Positions 26,731 through 35,277 of a stretch of 64,000 nucleotides of DNA are shown piece after piece; position 1 is the first letter of the stretch, and every line of letters begins with the position of its first letter. Both the position numbers and the translations under genes were made by a program. Source of the DNA: Gammaproteobacteria bacterium (GTDB lineage Bacteria; Pseudomonadota; Gammaproteobacteria; Coxiellales; Coxiellaceae); the NCBI GenBank assembly GCA_023266215.1, contig JAHFRQ010000001.1, positions 370,110 through 434,109 of the forward strand, in the 5' to 3' direction. The notes beneath the pieces are model-generated. The model did no database searches. It was given only the letters and a program-made list of their open reading frames with translations, and was not told the DNA's origin.

Positions 26731-27819
26731 ATGTTAAAAGATTCTTTAAAGCAAAAATTAATGTCACTTTCGCATCGCTATCAAGAATTAAGCGCCATGT
26801 TAAGCGACCCTGATATTATCAATAATCAAAATAAATACCGTGATTTCAGCAAAGAATACGCGCAATTAGAGCCCATTTCGAAATGCATTAATCAATATTT
26901 AAAAAACGAAAAAGATTACAATGCTTCTCTAGAGATGCGCGAAGAAAAAGATGCTGATCTCAGAGAAATGGCAGAAGCGGATATTAAATTATTAACAATA
27001 GAGCAAGAAAAGCTAGAAGAAACATTAAAAATTTTATTATTACCTAAAGATCCTAACGATGATCGAAATGTTTTCTTAGAAATTCGCGCAGGAACAGGCG
27101 GTCATGAAGCGGCCATTTTTGTTGGCGATTTATTTCGCATGTATTCACGATTTGCCGAAAATCAAGGCTGGGCTTATTCTGTTGTGTCAGCGAACGATGG
27201 TGATCAAGGTGGCTATAAAGAAATTATTGTGCGAATTGAAGGTCAAGGTGTTTACTCGCAATTAAAATTTGAATCGGGGGCGCATCGCGTGCAACGTGTG
27301 CCTGCAACTGAAGCGCAAGGTCGTGTTCACACATCGGCTTGTACCGTTGCCGTGATGCCTGAATTAGATTCGATTGATGAAATTGCAATTAATCCTGCGG
27401 ATTTGCGTGTTGATACTTTTCGTGCGTCAGGCGCTGGCGGTCAACACGTCAATAAAACCGATTCAGCAATCCGTATTACGCATATTCCCAGCGGATTAGT
27501 CGTCGAATGTCAGGATGAGCGATCACAACATAAAAATCGCGCACGCGCAATGTCACTATTGCAATCACGATTATTAGCGCAGGCGCAAAACAAACAGGCT
27601 TCAGAACAAGCGGCGCATCGCAAAAGTTTAATTGGCAGCGGAGATCGATCCGAAAGAATTAGAACTTATAATTTTGCACAAAGCCGCGTGACTGATCATC
27701 GCATTAATTTAACTTTATATCAGCTCGACGATATTTTAAATGGCAAATTAGAAGTCGTCATTGTGCCTTTGACGCGTGAATTACAAGCAGAGCAGCTGGG
27801 CGAGCTGGGGGAGAAGTGA
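26731..27819 (+). CDS. prfA: peptide chain release factor 1
   Basis: Terminates translation at UAA and UAG. It has 362 aa. The catalytic GGQ is in [17 protein letters not shown]; the stop-codon-reading region is around [15 protein letters not shown] (PxT motif). It starts 7 bases after hemA. In most relatives prmC follows directly; here the next gene is a convergent Fic gene, whose stop is 5 bases from the prfA stop. Confidence 0.98.
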   Translation: MLKDSLKQKLMSLSHRYQELSAMLSDPDIINNQNKYRDFSKEYAQLEPISKCINQYLKNEKDYNASLEMREEKDADLREMAEADIKLLTIEQEKLEETLKILLLPKDPNDDRNVFLEIRAGTGGHEAAIFVGDLFRMYSRFAENQGWAYSVVSANDGDQGGYKEIIVRIEGQGVYSQLKFESGAHRVQRVPATEAQGRVHTSACTVAVMPELDSIDEIAINPADLRVDTFRASGAGGQHVNKTDSAIRITHIPSGLVVECQDERSQHKNRARAMSLLQSRLLAQAQNKQASEQAAHRKSLIGSGDRSERIRTYNFAQSRVTDHRINLTLYQLDDILNGKLEVVIVPLTRELQAEQLGELGEK

Positions 27820-27824
27820 TTATC

Positions 27825-28874
27825 TCACGACAACGTATACCAACTGCTTTTTCCTTTGCCATGCAGCACTAAATAGTTTTTTTCAACTAAGTTGCGAAAA
27901 TGTGTTTTAAGCGTATTTCGATTCATATCAGTGACACGCGCCATGTCGCCGATGGTTACGCGCCCATGTTGTTTTACGTGGCTTATAATTTTTTCAGATA
28001 GCGCAGGTAATTTTTCTAGCATTAATTTTTCACGCTCTATTTTTACCGCCAGATGTTTTTTTTGTTTTTGCAGTGCGCGCAAAAAGAAAATCAGCCAAGG
28101 CTGCCAATTTGGCTGAGCACTTCGAATAGTGCCTTGCGTTTCTCGAAGCGCGAGATAATAATTTTCTTTGCTATTTTCAATCACGCTTTCAAGCGAGCTG
28201 TACGGCACATAAACGTACCCTGCTTGCAATAAAAGCAATGTCGTTAAAATTCGACTTAACCTGCCGTTACCATCTTGAAAAGGGTGAATCTCTAAAAATA
28301 TGACGATAAATAAAGCGATGATAATTAAGGGATGCTGTTTTTTTATTTCACGCGAATGATTTAGCCATTCAACTAAGTCACGCATTAATCTTGGCGTATC
28401 AAAAGGTGACGCTGTCTCAAAAACAATTCCTATTTGTTTTCCAGTTTCATCAAATGCAGCAACGCTGTTGGAAAATTTTTTATATTCCCCGCGATGACGA
28501 CTATCCTTTTCGCTAAATTGCAATAAATCACGGTGAAATTGTTTGATGTAGTTTTCTGAAATTAAAATATCAGCGTAAGCATGAAACATAGTTTCCATGG
28601 TGCTTGCGTAGCCCGCCACTTCTTGCTCGTCACGCGTCTCAAAAGATTTTATGGTCAAATTTGACAGTAAGCGCTCAACATCGCGATCCGATAATTTGCT
28701 GCCTTCAATGCGCGTTGAAGAACCGATGCTTTCAATCGCCGCAACATGCCGCAGCACATTTAATTTATCTGGCGCTAAGGTGCTGAGTGCTCGCCACTCA
28801 CCTTTAAATTCATCAATCTCAGCGATCAATTTTAATATCTCAGGCGTAATTTGAATGGATTCGGTTTTTAACAT
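27825..28874 (-). CDS. Fic-domain protein with C-terminal winged helix
   Basis: A 349-aa protein starting at ATG 28874 with GGAG close upstream; an in-frame start 16 codons earlier is less likely because it lies in the repeat array. The Fic motif is HPFQDGNGRLSR. An N-terminal inhibitory motif STRIEG (S-x-x-x-E-G) marks it as class II. The C-terminus (GRVTIGDMARVTDMNRNTLKTHFRNLVEKNYL) is a winged helix that may bind its own promoter. Likely NMP transferase acting on an unknown protein. It abuts the 3' end of prfA. Confidence 0.9.
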   Translation of the reverse strand: MLKTESIQITPEILKLIAEIDEFKGEWRALSTLAPDKLNVLRHVAAIESIGSSTRIEGSKLSDRDVERLLSNLTIKSFETRDEQEVAGYASTMETMFHAYADILISENYIKQFHRDLLQFSEKDSRHRGEYKKFSNSVAAFDETGKQIGIVFETASPFDTPRLMRDLVEWLNHSREIKKQHPLIIIALFIVIFLEIHPFQDGNGRLSRILTTLLLLQAGYVYVPYSSLESVIENSKENYYLALRETQGTIRSAQPNWQPWLIFFLRALQKQKKHLAVKIEREKLMLEKLPALSEKIISHVKQHGRVTIGDMARVTDMNRNTLKTHFRNLVEKNYLVLHGKGKSSWYTLS

Positions 28875-28887
28875 ATTGCTCCTCAAT

Positions 28888-28947
28888 ACCCAAATACTCA
28901 CCCATAAACACCCATAAGTCAACCCATATCTTCACCCGCAAATACCC
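28888..28947. promoter_or_regulatory. array of six ACCC boxes upstream of the Fic gene
   Basis: ACCC occurs at 28888, 28900, 28910, 28922, 28934 and 28944, spaced 10-12 bases, close to one helical turn. Three are ACCCATA and two are ACCCGCAAAT. The array lies just upstream of the leftward Fic start and is a likely operator for its winged-helix domain (inference). Confidence 0.55.
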
Positions 28948-28976
28948 GCAAATTTGCAACTGCCTTATAAATTTTG

Positions 28977-29022
28977 TTGACAAATATGTCATATTGACAT
29001 ATCATGGCTGATAGCATACTAA
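28977..29022 (+). promoter_or_regulatory. promoter and palindromic operator of higBA
   Basis: The palindrome ATATGTCATATTGACATAT (28984-29002) overlaps a TTGACA -35 box (28994-28999). A TACTAA -10 candidate follows 17 bases later at 29017-29022. The spacing to the toxin start at 29040 leaves a very short leader. Probably bound by HigA. Confidence 0.6.
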
Positions 29023-29039
29023 TTGATTGGGCGAGTTGA

Positions 29040-29348
29040 TTGCGTATTATTTCAAAAAGGAAAATTCGGGAATATTGCAAAAGCGCTCCACAAGCTTTGC
29101 TCCCGTTGGTTGAATGGTATGCCAAAATACGAAACACGCGGGCGCATAATTTGAGCGAGCTGAAAAAAGTGTTTAATAGCGTTGATTATGTGAATGGCTA
29201 TACTGTTTTTGATATTGGTGGAAATAATTATCGATTAATCGCAGCGATTCATTTTAATGCGCAAATTTGTTACATCAGAGAAATTTGGACGCATGCGGAA
29301 TATAGTAAGCCCTACAATCAAGCAAAATTAAAAAGAGGTGAGTTATGA
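29040..29348 (+). CDS. higB: HigB-family mRNA interferase toxin
   Basis: A 102-aa RelE-fold toxin; the start TTG gives MRIISKRKIREYCKSAPQA, very like HigB proteins. The DIGGNNYRLIAAIHFNAQICYIREIWTHAEY region contains the residues of the RNase core of this family. Toxin precedes antitoxin, the order typical of HigBA, and the genes overlap by 4 bases. It cleaves mRNA on the ribosome in characterised relatives. Confidence 0.9.
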   Translation: MRIISKRKIREYCKSAPQALLPLVEWYAKIRNTRAHNLSELKKVFNSVDYVNGYTVFDIGGNNYRLIAAIHFNAQICYIREIWTHAEYSKPYNQAKLKRGEL

Positions 29349-29779
29349 GTAATGCCGCAATTAAAATTGATTTTGTAGATAAAAAAACCAAACAAGAATT
29401 TCATTATCCGATCGATATTTTTAGAAAACCATCGAATGATAAAGAATACGGGAAGCTTGAAAAAGTGTTGGATGAGTTGATTGATGCTATTCGCGACAAC
29501 GAAAAGCATCCACTGGTTGTTGCGATGCAAATTATTGGGGAAAATTTAGAGCGGTATGATAGTGAGCATTTTCCTGATATCGGCTCCAATGTTTCTGACA
29601 TTGATATGGTGAAGTTTTTAATGAAATCTCATCACCTTCGGCAAGAGGATTTAGCCGATATTTTTGGTGATCAAGCTAACGTATCAAAATTTCTCAATGG
29701 CGAAAGATTGTTATCTAAGAACCAAATCATTGGATTGAAAAAACGTTTCGGCATTAGCGCTGATTTTTTTGTGAAATAA
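29345..29779 (+). CDS. higA: HigA-family antitoxin (XRE helix-turn-helix)
   Basis: A 144-aa antitoxin with a C-terminal helix-turn-helix (LMKSHHLRQEDLADIFGDQANVSKFLNGERLLS). RBS AGAGGTGAG lies just before ATG. It overlaps higB by 4 bases and should repress the promoter at 28977. The N-terminal domain probably contacts the toxin. Confidence 0.9.
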   Translation: MSNAAIKIDFVDKKTKQEFHYPIDIFRKPSNDKEYGKLEKVLDELIDAIRDNEKHPLVVAMQIIGENLERYDSEHFPDIGSNVSDIDMVKFLMKSHHLRQEDLADIFGDQANVSKFLNGERLLSKNQIIGLKKRFGISADFFVK

Positions 29780-29794
29780 AGCAAAAAAACTATT

Positions 29795-29850
29795 TTATTT
29801 ATTGAGAAACTCCCCAAAATCAATAATATTAGAAAAATACTGGCTGTTTT
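29795..29850 (-). pseudogene. C-terminal tail remnant of a DUF234-type ATPase
   Basis: On the minus strand this encodes QYFSNIIDFGEFLNK then a stop. It matches NYFSKIIDFSELLHN at the C-terminus of the ATPase at 1153-2622, at both protein and DNA level. No other part of that gene is present. Just upstream of the tail (in its own direction) is the palindrome at 29853-29890, so this looks like a collapsed ATPase locus. Confidence 0.6.
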
Positions 29851-29852
29851 GT

Positions 29853-29890
29853 CTTATCACCAAATAGACAAATGTCGATTTGGTGATAAG
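29853..29890. repeat. perfect 13-bp inverted repeat
   Basis: CTTATCACCAAAT (29853-29865) and ATTTGGTGATAAG (29878-29890) are separated by 12 bases. It sits between convergent higA and the porin gene and next to an ATPase tail remnant. It may be a leftover ATPase operator, and could also serve as a terminator hairpin, though no strong T-run follows. Confidence 0.8.
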
Positions 29891-29897
29891 TGATTTG

Positions 29898-31178
29898 TTA
29901 AAACAAAGCCACTATTCGCAGCGTGCCAGCCCAGGTGGGATCAATATTCAAGCCGCCTGCGGGGTGTGGAATATACGACAAGACTGGTTCTGCAAAAATA
30001 TCTTTGACGACTTTTAATTGATAATAGGCCTGAAACATTAATTCTGTTTGCTGCGTATAAATATTTTGATTAAGCCACGATAATGCAGCACCGACACCCA
30101 TTGAATCATCCGGACGATGCGCAATTAAACCGAATGCTGTGAATCCACCGCCAACATAGGTTTGCATTGCCAATACGTGCGAATCATTGGTGCCGAATTG
30201 ATAAAACAGGGAAACACCACTGTCATTTTGACCAGGATTGCGGTACCACAATCGTTGTGAGCCAAATAGATATTCGCCCACGGAATTATTTTCAGATAAG
30301 TTCGCAAATTCTGTTAAGCCACTTTGATTCCACACGCCAACCCCAACGTTTCCCGGCAAGGCATTTTTTCCAATCAACCAATCAAAACCTGTTTCGCCAA
30401 TATCAAAATAGGTCCCATTAAAATTAGGTGCAGTTAATCCTGTTTGCGTGCCAGACGCTAAATTACCATCGTAAATACCATATGAAGCATACCAATTTTT
30501 AACGGGTGCAAAATTAAGCGTCGCGCCATATGCCGAATTGTAATAACCTGGCATCACACCTAACATGCTGGTATTAACGAATAAAGGCGTAAAAATAAGG
30601 CCTGAAACAGAGGGTATTTCAATTTGACTTTTACTTAGCACAACGGGCTTAATCACATTATCAAAATCATAAGTAGGCACTTGCTTGCCAATACGCACAA
30701 AAAATTTATCATTGAATAATGCTTGTCGATACCACAATTGATACAACTCAAATCTATTGAGCGGCGGTGCGCCGGGCAAACTATTATATCCCTGAACAGT
30801 ACCCGCTTGCGCATTGGTATCTTGGCCATTAAATTGCAAAATTTGTGTGCCAAGCAAACCGCCCGACCACAATCCCAATTTTTTAGTATCAATCGTTAAA
30901 TCAAATAAAAATAAGCTGTTGCTTGTCCATCGCTGCGGGTTAGCAATACCACCGGTAATTAATCCGTTTGTATCGCCAAGCCATGCGCCCGTAAAACGAA
31001 TACCATGATCATTTTGAATATTTAATTTTTTTAATAAAAAAGATTCAAAATCACCTGTACCTGCGGTGACATTAACAGCCGCAGGATTTGAGCTAATACC
31101 CGTAGTCTTAACGTCTGCATACAAAACAGATGAAGCGATAGAAGCAGAAATTAAAAAAAGCAATAACCATTTTTTCAT
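29898..31178 (-). CDS. OprB-family carbohydrate-selective porin
   Basis: A 426-aa outer-membrane protein with signal peptide (WLLLFLISASIASSVLYA). The block GIRFTGAWLGDTNGLITGG, the IRIGKQVPTYDFD region (here FFVRIGKQ) and the C-terminal strand ending IVALF fit the OprB family. It probably admits sugars or other small solutes. The MFS gene begins just upstream (2 bases between them), so the pair may form one uptake module. Confidence 0.85.
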   Translation of the reverse strand: MKKWLLLFLISASIASSVLYADVKTTGISSNPAAVNVTAGTGDFESFLLKKLNIQNDHGIRFTGAWLGDTNGLITGGIANPQRWTSNSLFLFDLTIDTKKLGLWSGGLLGTQILQFNGQDTNAQAGTVQGYNSLPGAPPLNRFELYQLWYRQALFNDKFFVRIGKQVPTYDFDNVIKPVVLSKSQIEIPSVSGLIFTPLFVNTSMLGVMPGYYNSAYGATLNFAPVKNWYASYGIYDGNLASGTQTGLTAPNFNGTYFDIGETGFDWLIGKNALPGNVGVGVWNQSGLTEFANLSENNSVGEYLFGSQRLWYRNPGQNDSGVSLFYQFGTNDSHVLAMQTYVGGGFTAFGLIAHRPDDSMGVGAALSWLNQNIYTQQTELMFQAYYQLKVVKDIFAEPVLSYIPHPAGGLNIDPTWAGTLRIVALF

Positions 31179-31180
31179 TG

Positions 31181-32383
31181 CTAATTAACTTGCGATTGCG
31201 TGTATGAATCTTTAATAAAATAAATTAACAAAATTGATATCATCACAAAAACAGGTAACATCCACAGATACGTGAAAAATTGTTTTGAGTCTTGTGTGAT
31301 AAATAAATACGGCACAAACAGCATTAATGTATTAAATAAAAATACCGTTGTGTTCACAACGCTAATCGCAACGCCTCGTGTTGCATTAGATGAAATTTCA
31401 CTTGCAATGGTATAAAACAGCATAGAGCCAGAAAGAAAAAATCCAATACAAAATGAAATCACTTTGCTAATCACCAAAGTATTAAAATTATAATGCGGTA
31501 AATAAATACCGAGCATTAACGCAATCACGCCGACCACCAATGTCACATGAATCACCATCATCCTGGATTTTAAAATATTCGAATACCAGCCTAAAATAGG
31601 CGTACCAATGCCGATTCCCACAAAAATCATGGCGCTCGTGATCACTGATTGTATGTGCGTCACCGAATAAAATAATTGCACGGGAAAATACCAAAAGCTT
31701 GCGTACGATAATAAAACACCAAATGATAATGCAGCAGCAAAAGCGCACAACCAAATTTGCGCGCTACCACACACAACGCTTAATGATTTGAATAATGACA
31801 CGCCGGCTCCACGCTTTAAATCAGCGGGTGATTTAACCAATAAAATTGACAGCACCAATAAGCCGAAACCCATTAATGATAACTGATGATAAATTACATT
31901 CCAGGTTACGGTGCTTAATGCCAAAGTAAAATAATAATGGATAATGCCAGCCAATATACAAGACAAGGCTTGTGTTAAACCAAATAAAACAGGGAATGAT
32001 TTAGGCGAAAACCATTGCGAAATTAAAACAGCAGCTGCAACAAATGAAAAAGAAGCGCCAACACCTTGAATAAAATTTGAGATAGAAAAAATAACTAAAT
32101 TGCCTGCGTAAGAAGTAATTACATTTCCGACTGCCAAAACTAAAATCCCCGCACTCACCACATATCGCGCATTTAATTTATCTAATAAATAGCCCGCGGG
32201 GATTTGCATTAATGCAAATCCTAAAATAAAGGCACTCGAAGCCAATGATGCGCCAACACTAGTGGCATGCAAGGAAGTTTTAATGGCGTCTGAAAAAACA
32301 GCGGCTGCTGTATTTAAACAAAATGAATACACGACAAAGAGCGTTGCAATAAACCAAACAATAAACCCGTAAATTGATTTCAT
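31181..32383 (-). CDS. major facilitator superfamily transporter
   Basis: A 400-aa protein with about 12 transmembrane helices. The signature loop between helices 2 and 3 (AGYLLDKLNARYVVSAG) is of the MFS type. The layout resembles phthalate/hexuronate-type or CynX-like symporters, but the substrate cannot be read from sequence. It is in an operon with the downstream porin. Both belong to the block that separates prfA from prmC. Confidence 0.85.
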   Translation of the reverse strand: MKSIYGFIVWFIATLFVVYSFCLNTAAAVFSDAIKTSLHATSVGASLASSAFILGFALMQIPAGYLLDKLNARYVVSAGILVLAVGNVITSYAGNLVIFSISNFIQGVGASFSFVAAAVLISQWFSPKSFPVLFGLTQALSCILAGIIHYYFTLALSTVTWNVIYHQLSLMGFGLLVLSILLVKSPADLKRGAGVSLFKSLSVVCGSAQIWLCAFAAALSFGVLLSYASFWYFPVQLFYSVTHIQSVITSAMIFVGIGIGTPILGWYSNILKSRMMVIHVTLVVGVIALMLGIYLPHYNFNTLVISKVISFCIGFFLSGSMLFYTIASEISSNATRGVAISVVNTTVFLFNTLMLFVPYLFITQDSKQFFTYLWMLPVFVMISILLIYFIKDSYTQSQVN

Positions 32384-32499
32384 GGCCTAGTCCTTTAGTA
32401 GTTGATTAGATAATATAACATGTGATTCAAACTAAAAACACTGTGTTTTCAATGACAGCTATGAGAGAATCTGCAGACTAATTTAATTGGGCTAAAATA

Positions 32500-33306
32500 A
32501 TGTCTTCTATCGCAGACTGGCGTAAAAAATTCAAAGAACAATCGGATGCCGAATTACTAATTGAATTTGTCACCCAAAAATCACGAACACAGCTCTATAT
32601 GAATCCCGAAGCCACTTTATCTTTAGACGAGCAGAATCAATTAGCCCAGTTATTTCTTGAATATCAATCAGGAAAACCGGTTGCTTATCTCATTGGCACG
32701 CAAGCTTTTTGGACGATGGATTTAATAGTTACTCCTGATACTTTAATACCCAGATCAGACACAGAATGCTTGGTGAGATATATTATCGAGAATTTTGAAC
32801 AAAAAAATTTATGTGTAGCAGATTTAGGAACAGGCTCTGGTGCGATTGCCATTGCATTAGCATTAGAAAATCCAAGCTGGATTATTCATGCAACAGATTG
32901 CTCTGAAAAAGCATTGTTAATTGCAAAACAAAATGCAGATAAATACAAAGCACATAATATTAATTTTTACAGGGGTAATTGGTGTGAAGCGCTACCTGAA
33001 ACAAATTATTATGATTTAATTATTTCCAATCCTCCCTATATTTCTGAAAAAGATCCCCATTTATCAGCATTAATCTTTGAGCCACAAGATGCCTTAGTTT
33101 CTGGAAAAACAGGATTAGATGATATTAAAAAAATAATTATTCAATCAAAAAATTATTTAAAAAATAATGGTGTAATTATTTTAGAGCACGGTTTTGACCA
33201 AGCCGAATCTGTTTTAAAATTATTAACAGAATCTCAATTTCAAAATACATCTTCGCACCGCGATCTGTCAGGAAATTTTAGGTTTTGTGTTGGAGTAAAA
33301 AAATAA
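32500..33306 (+). CDS. prmC: release factor glutamine methyltransferase PrmC (HemK)
   Basis: N5-methylates the Gln of the GGQ motif in RF1 and RF2. It has 268 aa. SAM-binding motif VADLGTGSGAIAIALA and catalytic NPPY (IISNPPYISEKDPHL) are present, with the helical N-terminal substrate domain. It is translationally coupled to hemH (TAATG). It is separated from its usual partner prfA by 4.7 kb of accessory genes. Confidence 0.97.
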   Translation: MSSIADWRKKFKEQSDAELLIEFVTQKSRTQLYMNPEATLSLDEQNQLAQLFLEYQSGKPVAYLIGTQAFWTMDLIVTPDTLIPRSDTECLVRYIIENFEQKNLCVADLGTGSGAIAIALALENPSWIIHATDCSEKALLIAKQNADKYKAHNINFYRGNWCEALPETNYYDLIISNPPYISEKDPHLSALIFEPQDALVSGKTGLDDIKKIIIQSKNYLKNNGVIILEHGFDQAESVLKLLTESQFQNTSSHRDLSGNFRFCVGVKK

Positions 33307-34262
33307 TGCGAGCACGTACCGGAATTTTATTAATCAACCTTGGCACACCAGAAGCGCCAACCGTGCCGGCGGTACGAAAATATTTAAAAGAATTTTTATG
33401 TGATCCGGATGTGATTACTTTGCCTTTTATTTTCAGATATTTATTGGTTTATTTTTTTATTTTACCTTTCAGGCCAAAACAATCAGCGCATGCCTATCAG
33501 CAAATTTGGACAGATCAAGGCTCGCCTTTATTAGTCAATAGTGCAAAATTAAAAACAGCTTTAGAAAAAAAATTAGGTGGGAATTTTTGTGTTGCGCTTG
33601 GTATGCGCTACGGAAGACCCGCTATTCAATCAGCAATAGATTTATTATTAAAAAATAATTGCGAAAAAATAATAATACTGCCTTTATTTCCACAATATGC
33701 TAATGCAACATCTGGCTCTGCTTTAAAAAAATGCACAAAAATAGCGGGTAATAAAAATATAAAATCAGAAATAATTCGTGATTTTTGTAATCAAGATTTT
33801 TATATTAACAGTTATGCAGAAATTATTAAAAATTCCCTCGAGAAAAATCCAGCTGATTTTTTAATGTTTAGCTATCATGGATTGCCAGAGCGCCAAATAG
33901 ATTCCAAAAATTATCAAGCTCAGTGTTTTTCAACTACAAAATTAATTACTGAAAAATTAAATTTAGGTGAAAGTAAATTTGCAACAACGTTTCAATCTCG
34001 CCTGGGTAGAACAAAATGGATTGGGCCTTATACTGATTTATATTTATTGCAATTAATACAAAATGGAGTAAAAAAATTATCCGTTGTCTGTCCTTCTTTT
34101 GTGTGTGATTGCTTAGAAACATTAGAAGAAATTAATATTCGATTAAAAAATCAGTGGTTAGCGTTAGGCGGAGAATCTTTTCAGATTATCTCTTGCTTAA
34201 ACGATCATGAAAACTGGATTAATAATTTAAGTGAATTTATTTCTCAAGCCACTTTACAATAG
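33306..34262 (+). CDS. hemH: ferrochelatase
   Basis: Inserts ferrous iron into protoporphyrin IX. It has 318 aa. The start ATG 33306 overlaps the prmC stop. Family motifs are GILLINLGTPEAP at the start, LPLFPQYANATSGS and the active-site FSYHGLPERQ with catalytic His; a later FQSRLGRTKWIGPYT is also typical. The 3' end overlaps the convergent glycosyltransferase gene by 26 bases. Confidence 0.97.
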   Translation: MRARTGILLINLGTPEAPTVPAVRKYLKEFLCDPDVITLPFIFRYLLVYFFILPFRPKQSAHAYQQIWTDQGSPLLVNSAKLKTALEKKLGGNFCVALGMRYGRPAIQSAIDLLLKNNCEKIIILPLFPQYANATSGSALKKCTKIAGNKNIKSEIIRDFCNQDFYINSYAEIIKNSLEKNPADFLMFSYHGLPERQIDSKNYQAQCFSTTKLITEKLNLGESKFATTFQSRLGRTKWIGPYTDLYLLQLIQNGVKKLSVVCPSFVCDCLETLEEINIRLKNQWLALGGESFQIISCLNDHENWINNLSEFISQATLQ

Positions 34263-35268
34263 CATCTCTTGCTTGATTGACCGTGATAGATTCCATGCAT
34301 AAGCAATCCCGCTTATCTCGACAACGAGGCATTTGGCAGCCTGGATCTGCCATTAAAAATTCAGCCTGCTTTCCAATCGGCGCCCAACGATCCGGATTCA
34401 TACCATGTGTTGCAGGATATAATCCCAATGCATGAATCCCAACGGCCGCTGCCATATGTAATGGTCCTGTGCTATTGGCAATTAAACCATCGCAGGCGCG
34501 CATCAACTGCAATAGCTCATTCAGATTACACAATCCTGAAACATCCTGAATTTCAGGACATTGCGATTTAATTCTGGCTTTAATCAGCACTTTTTCTTTT
34601 TGAGAGCCGGTCACTAAAATATTTATTTTATCCAGTGGCAGTTGTCGTATTAACGCATTAAAATGTGACACCGGCCATTCGCGCGTGTTTCCGTTCGAAA
34701 AAGGATGAATAATTAAATTAAATTTATTCGGCGATAAAAATTGTTTTAAGCGCTCTGGAAATGCATGATCATTTTTAAGCTCAATTAAATCCACTAAATC
34801 ACACAATAAATGATTGGTCGGCAAATCAAATGCGGATAACAATTGCATATTTAATTGCGCTTCGTGCAAATCTGATTTAGCGCGACTAAACTTCACGCGA
34901 TCAGTACAAGTCAGCCAATGATACCAGCGACGCGATGTGCCAATTCGCAAAGGAATTTTTGCCTTTCGCATTAAGCTCGCGATTTCTTTTTTCGGAAAAG
35001 CATGAATCACGCAATCTATATTTTCTGATTGTATTAATCCAATCGCTTCTTTTTTTTTCATTTTGATAAGCGAATCCCAACTGATAAACTCATCAATATA
35101 GGGGCATGCTTTAATAATTGCGCTTGCGTAATCTCGTGATAAAAATGACATTTTTGTGTTGGGAAAATGCTGCTTTAATTCGGCAGCCAAGGGCAAAGTC
35201 AAAACAACATCGCCAATGTTATCGACGCGCGAAATCAAAATATGTTTTATACTTTCAGTATTGATCAT
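34237..35268 (-). CDS. glycosyltransferase family 9 (LPS heptosyltransferase-like)
   Basis: A 343-aa GT-B fold enzyme. RVDNIGDVVLTLPLA near the N-terminus and LIANSTGPLHMAAAVGIHALGLYP near the C-terminus are the family 9 signatures. A cluster of Cys near the end (GCQMPRCRDKRDCLCM) is common in these proteins. It probably adds a heptose or similar sugar to the LPS core. It is in an operon with the ligase-like gene upstream. Confidence 0.92.
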   Translation of the reverse strand: MINTESIKHILISRVDNIGDVVLTLPLAAELKQHFPNTKMSFLSRDYASAIIKACPYIDEFISWDSLIKMKKKEAIGLIQSENIDCVIHAFPKKEIASLMRKAKIPLRIGTSRRWYHWLTCTDRVKFSRAKSDLHEAQLNMQLLSAFDLPTNHLLCDLVDLIELKNDHAFPERLKQFLSPNKFNLIIHPFSNGNTREWPVSHFNALIRQLPLDKINILVTGSQKEKVLIKARIKSQCPEIQDVSGLCNLNELLQLMRACDGLIANSTGPLHMAAAVGIHALGLYPATHGMNPDRWAPIGKQAEFLMADPGCQMPRCRDKRDCLCMESITVNQARDAIVKWLEK

Positions 35269-35277
35269 ATTTTTTGC

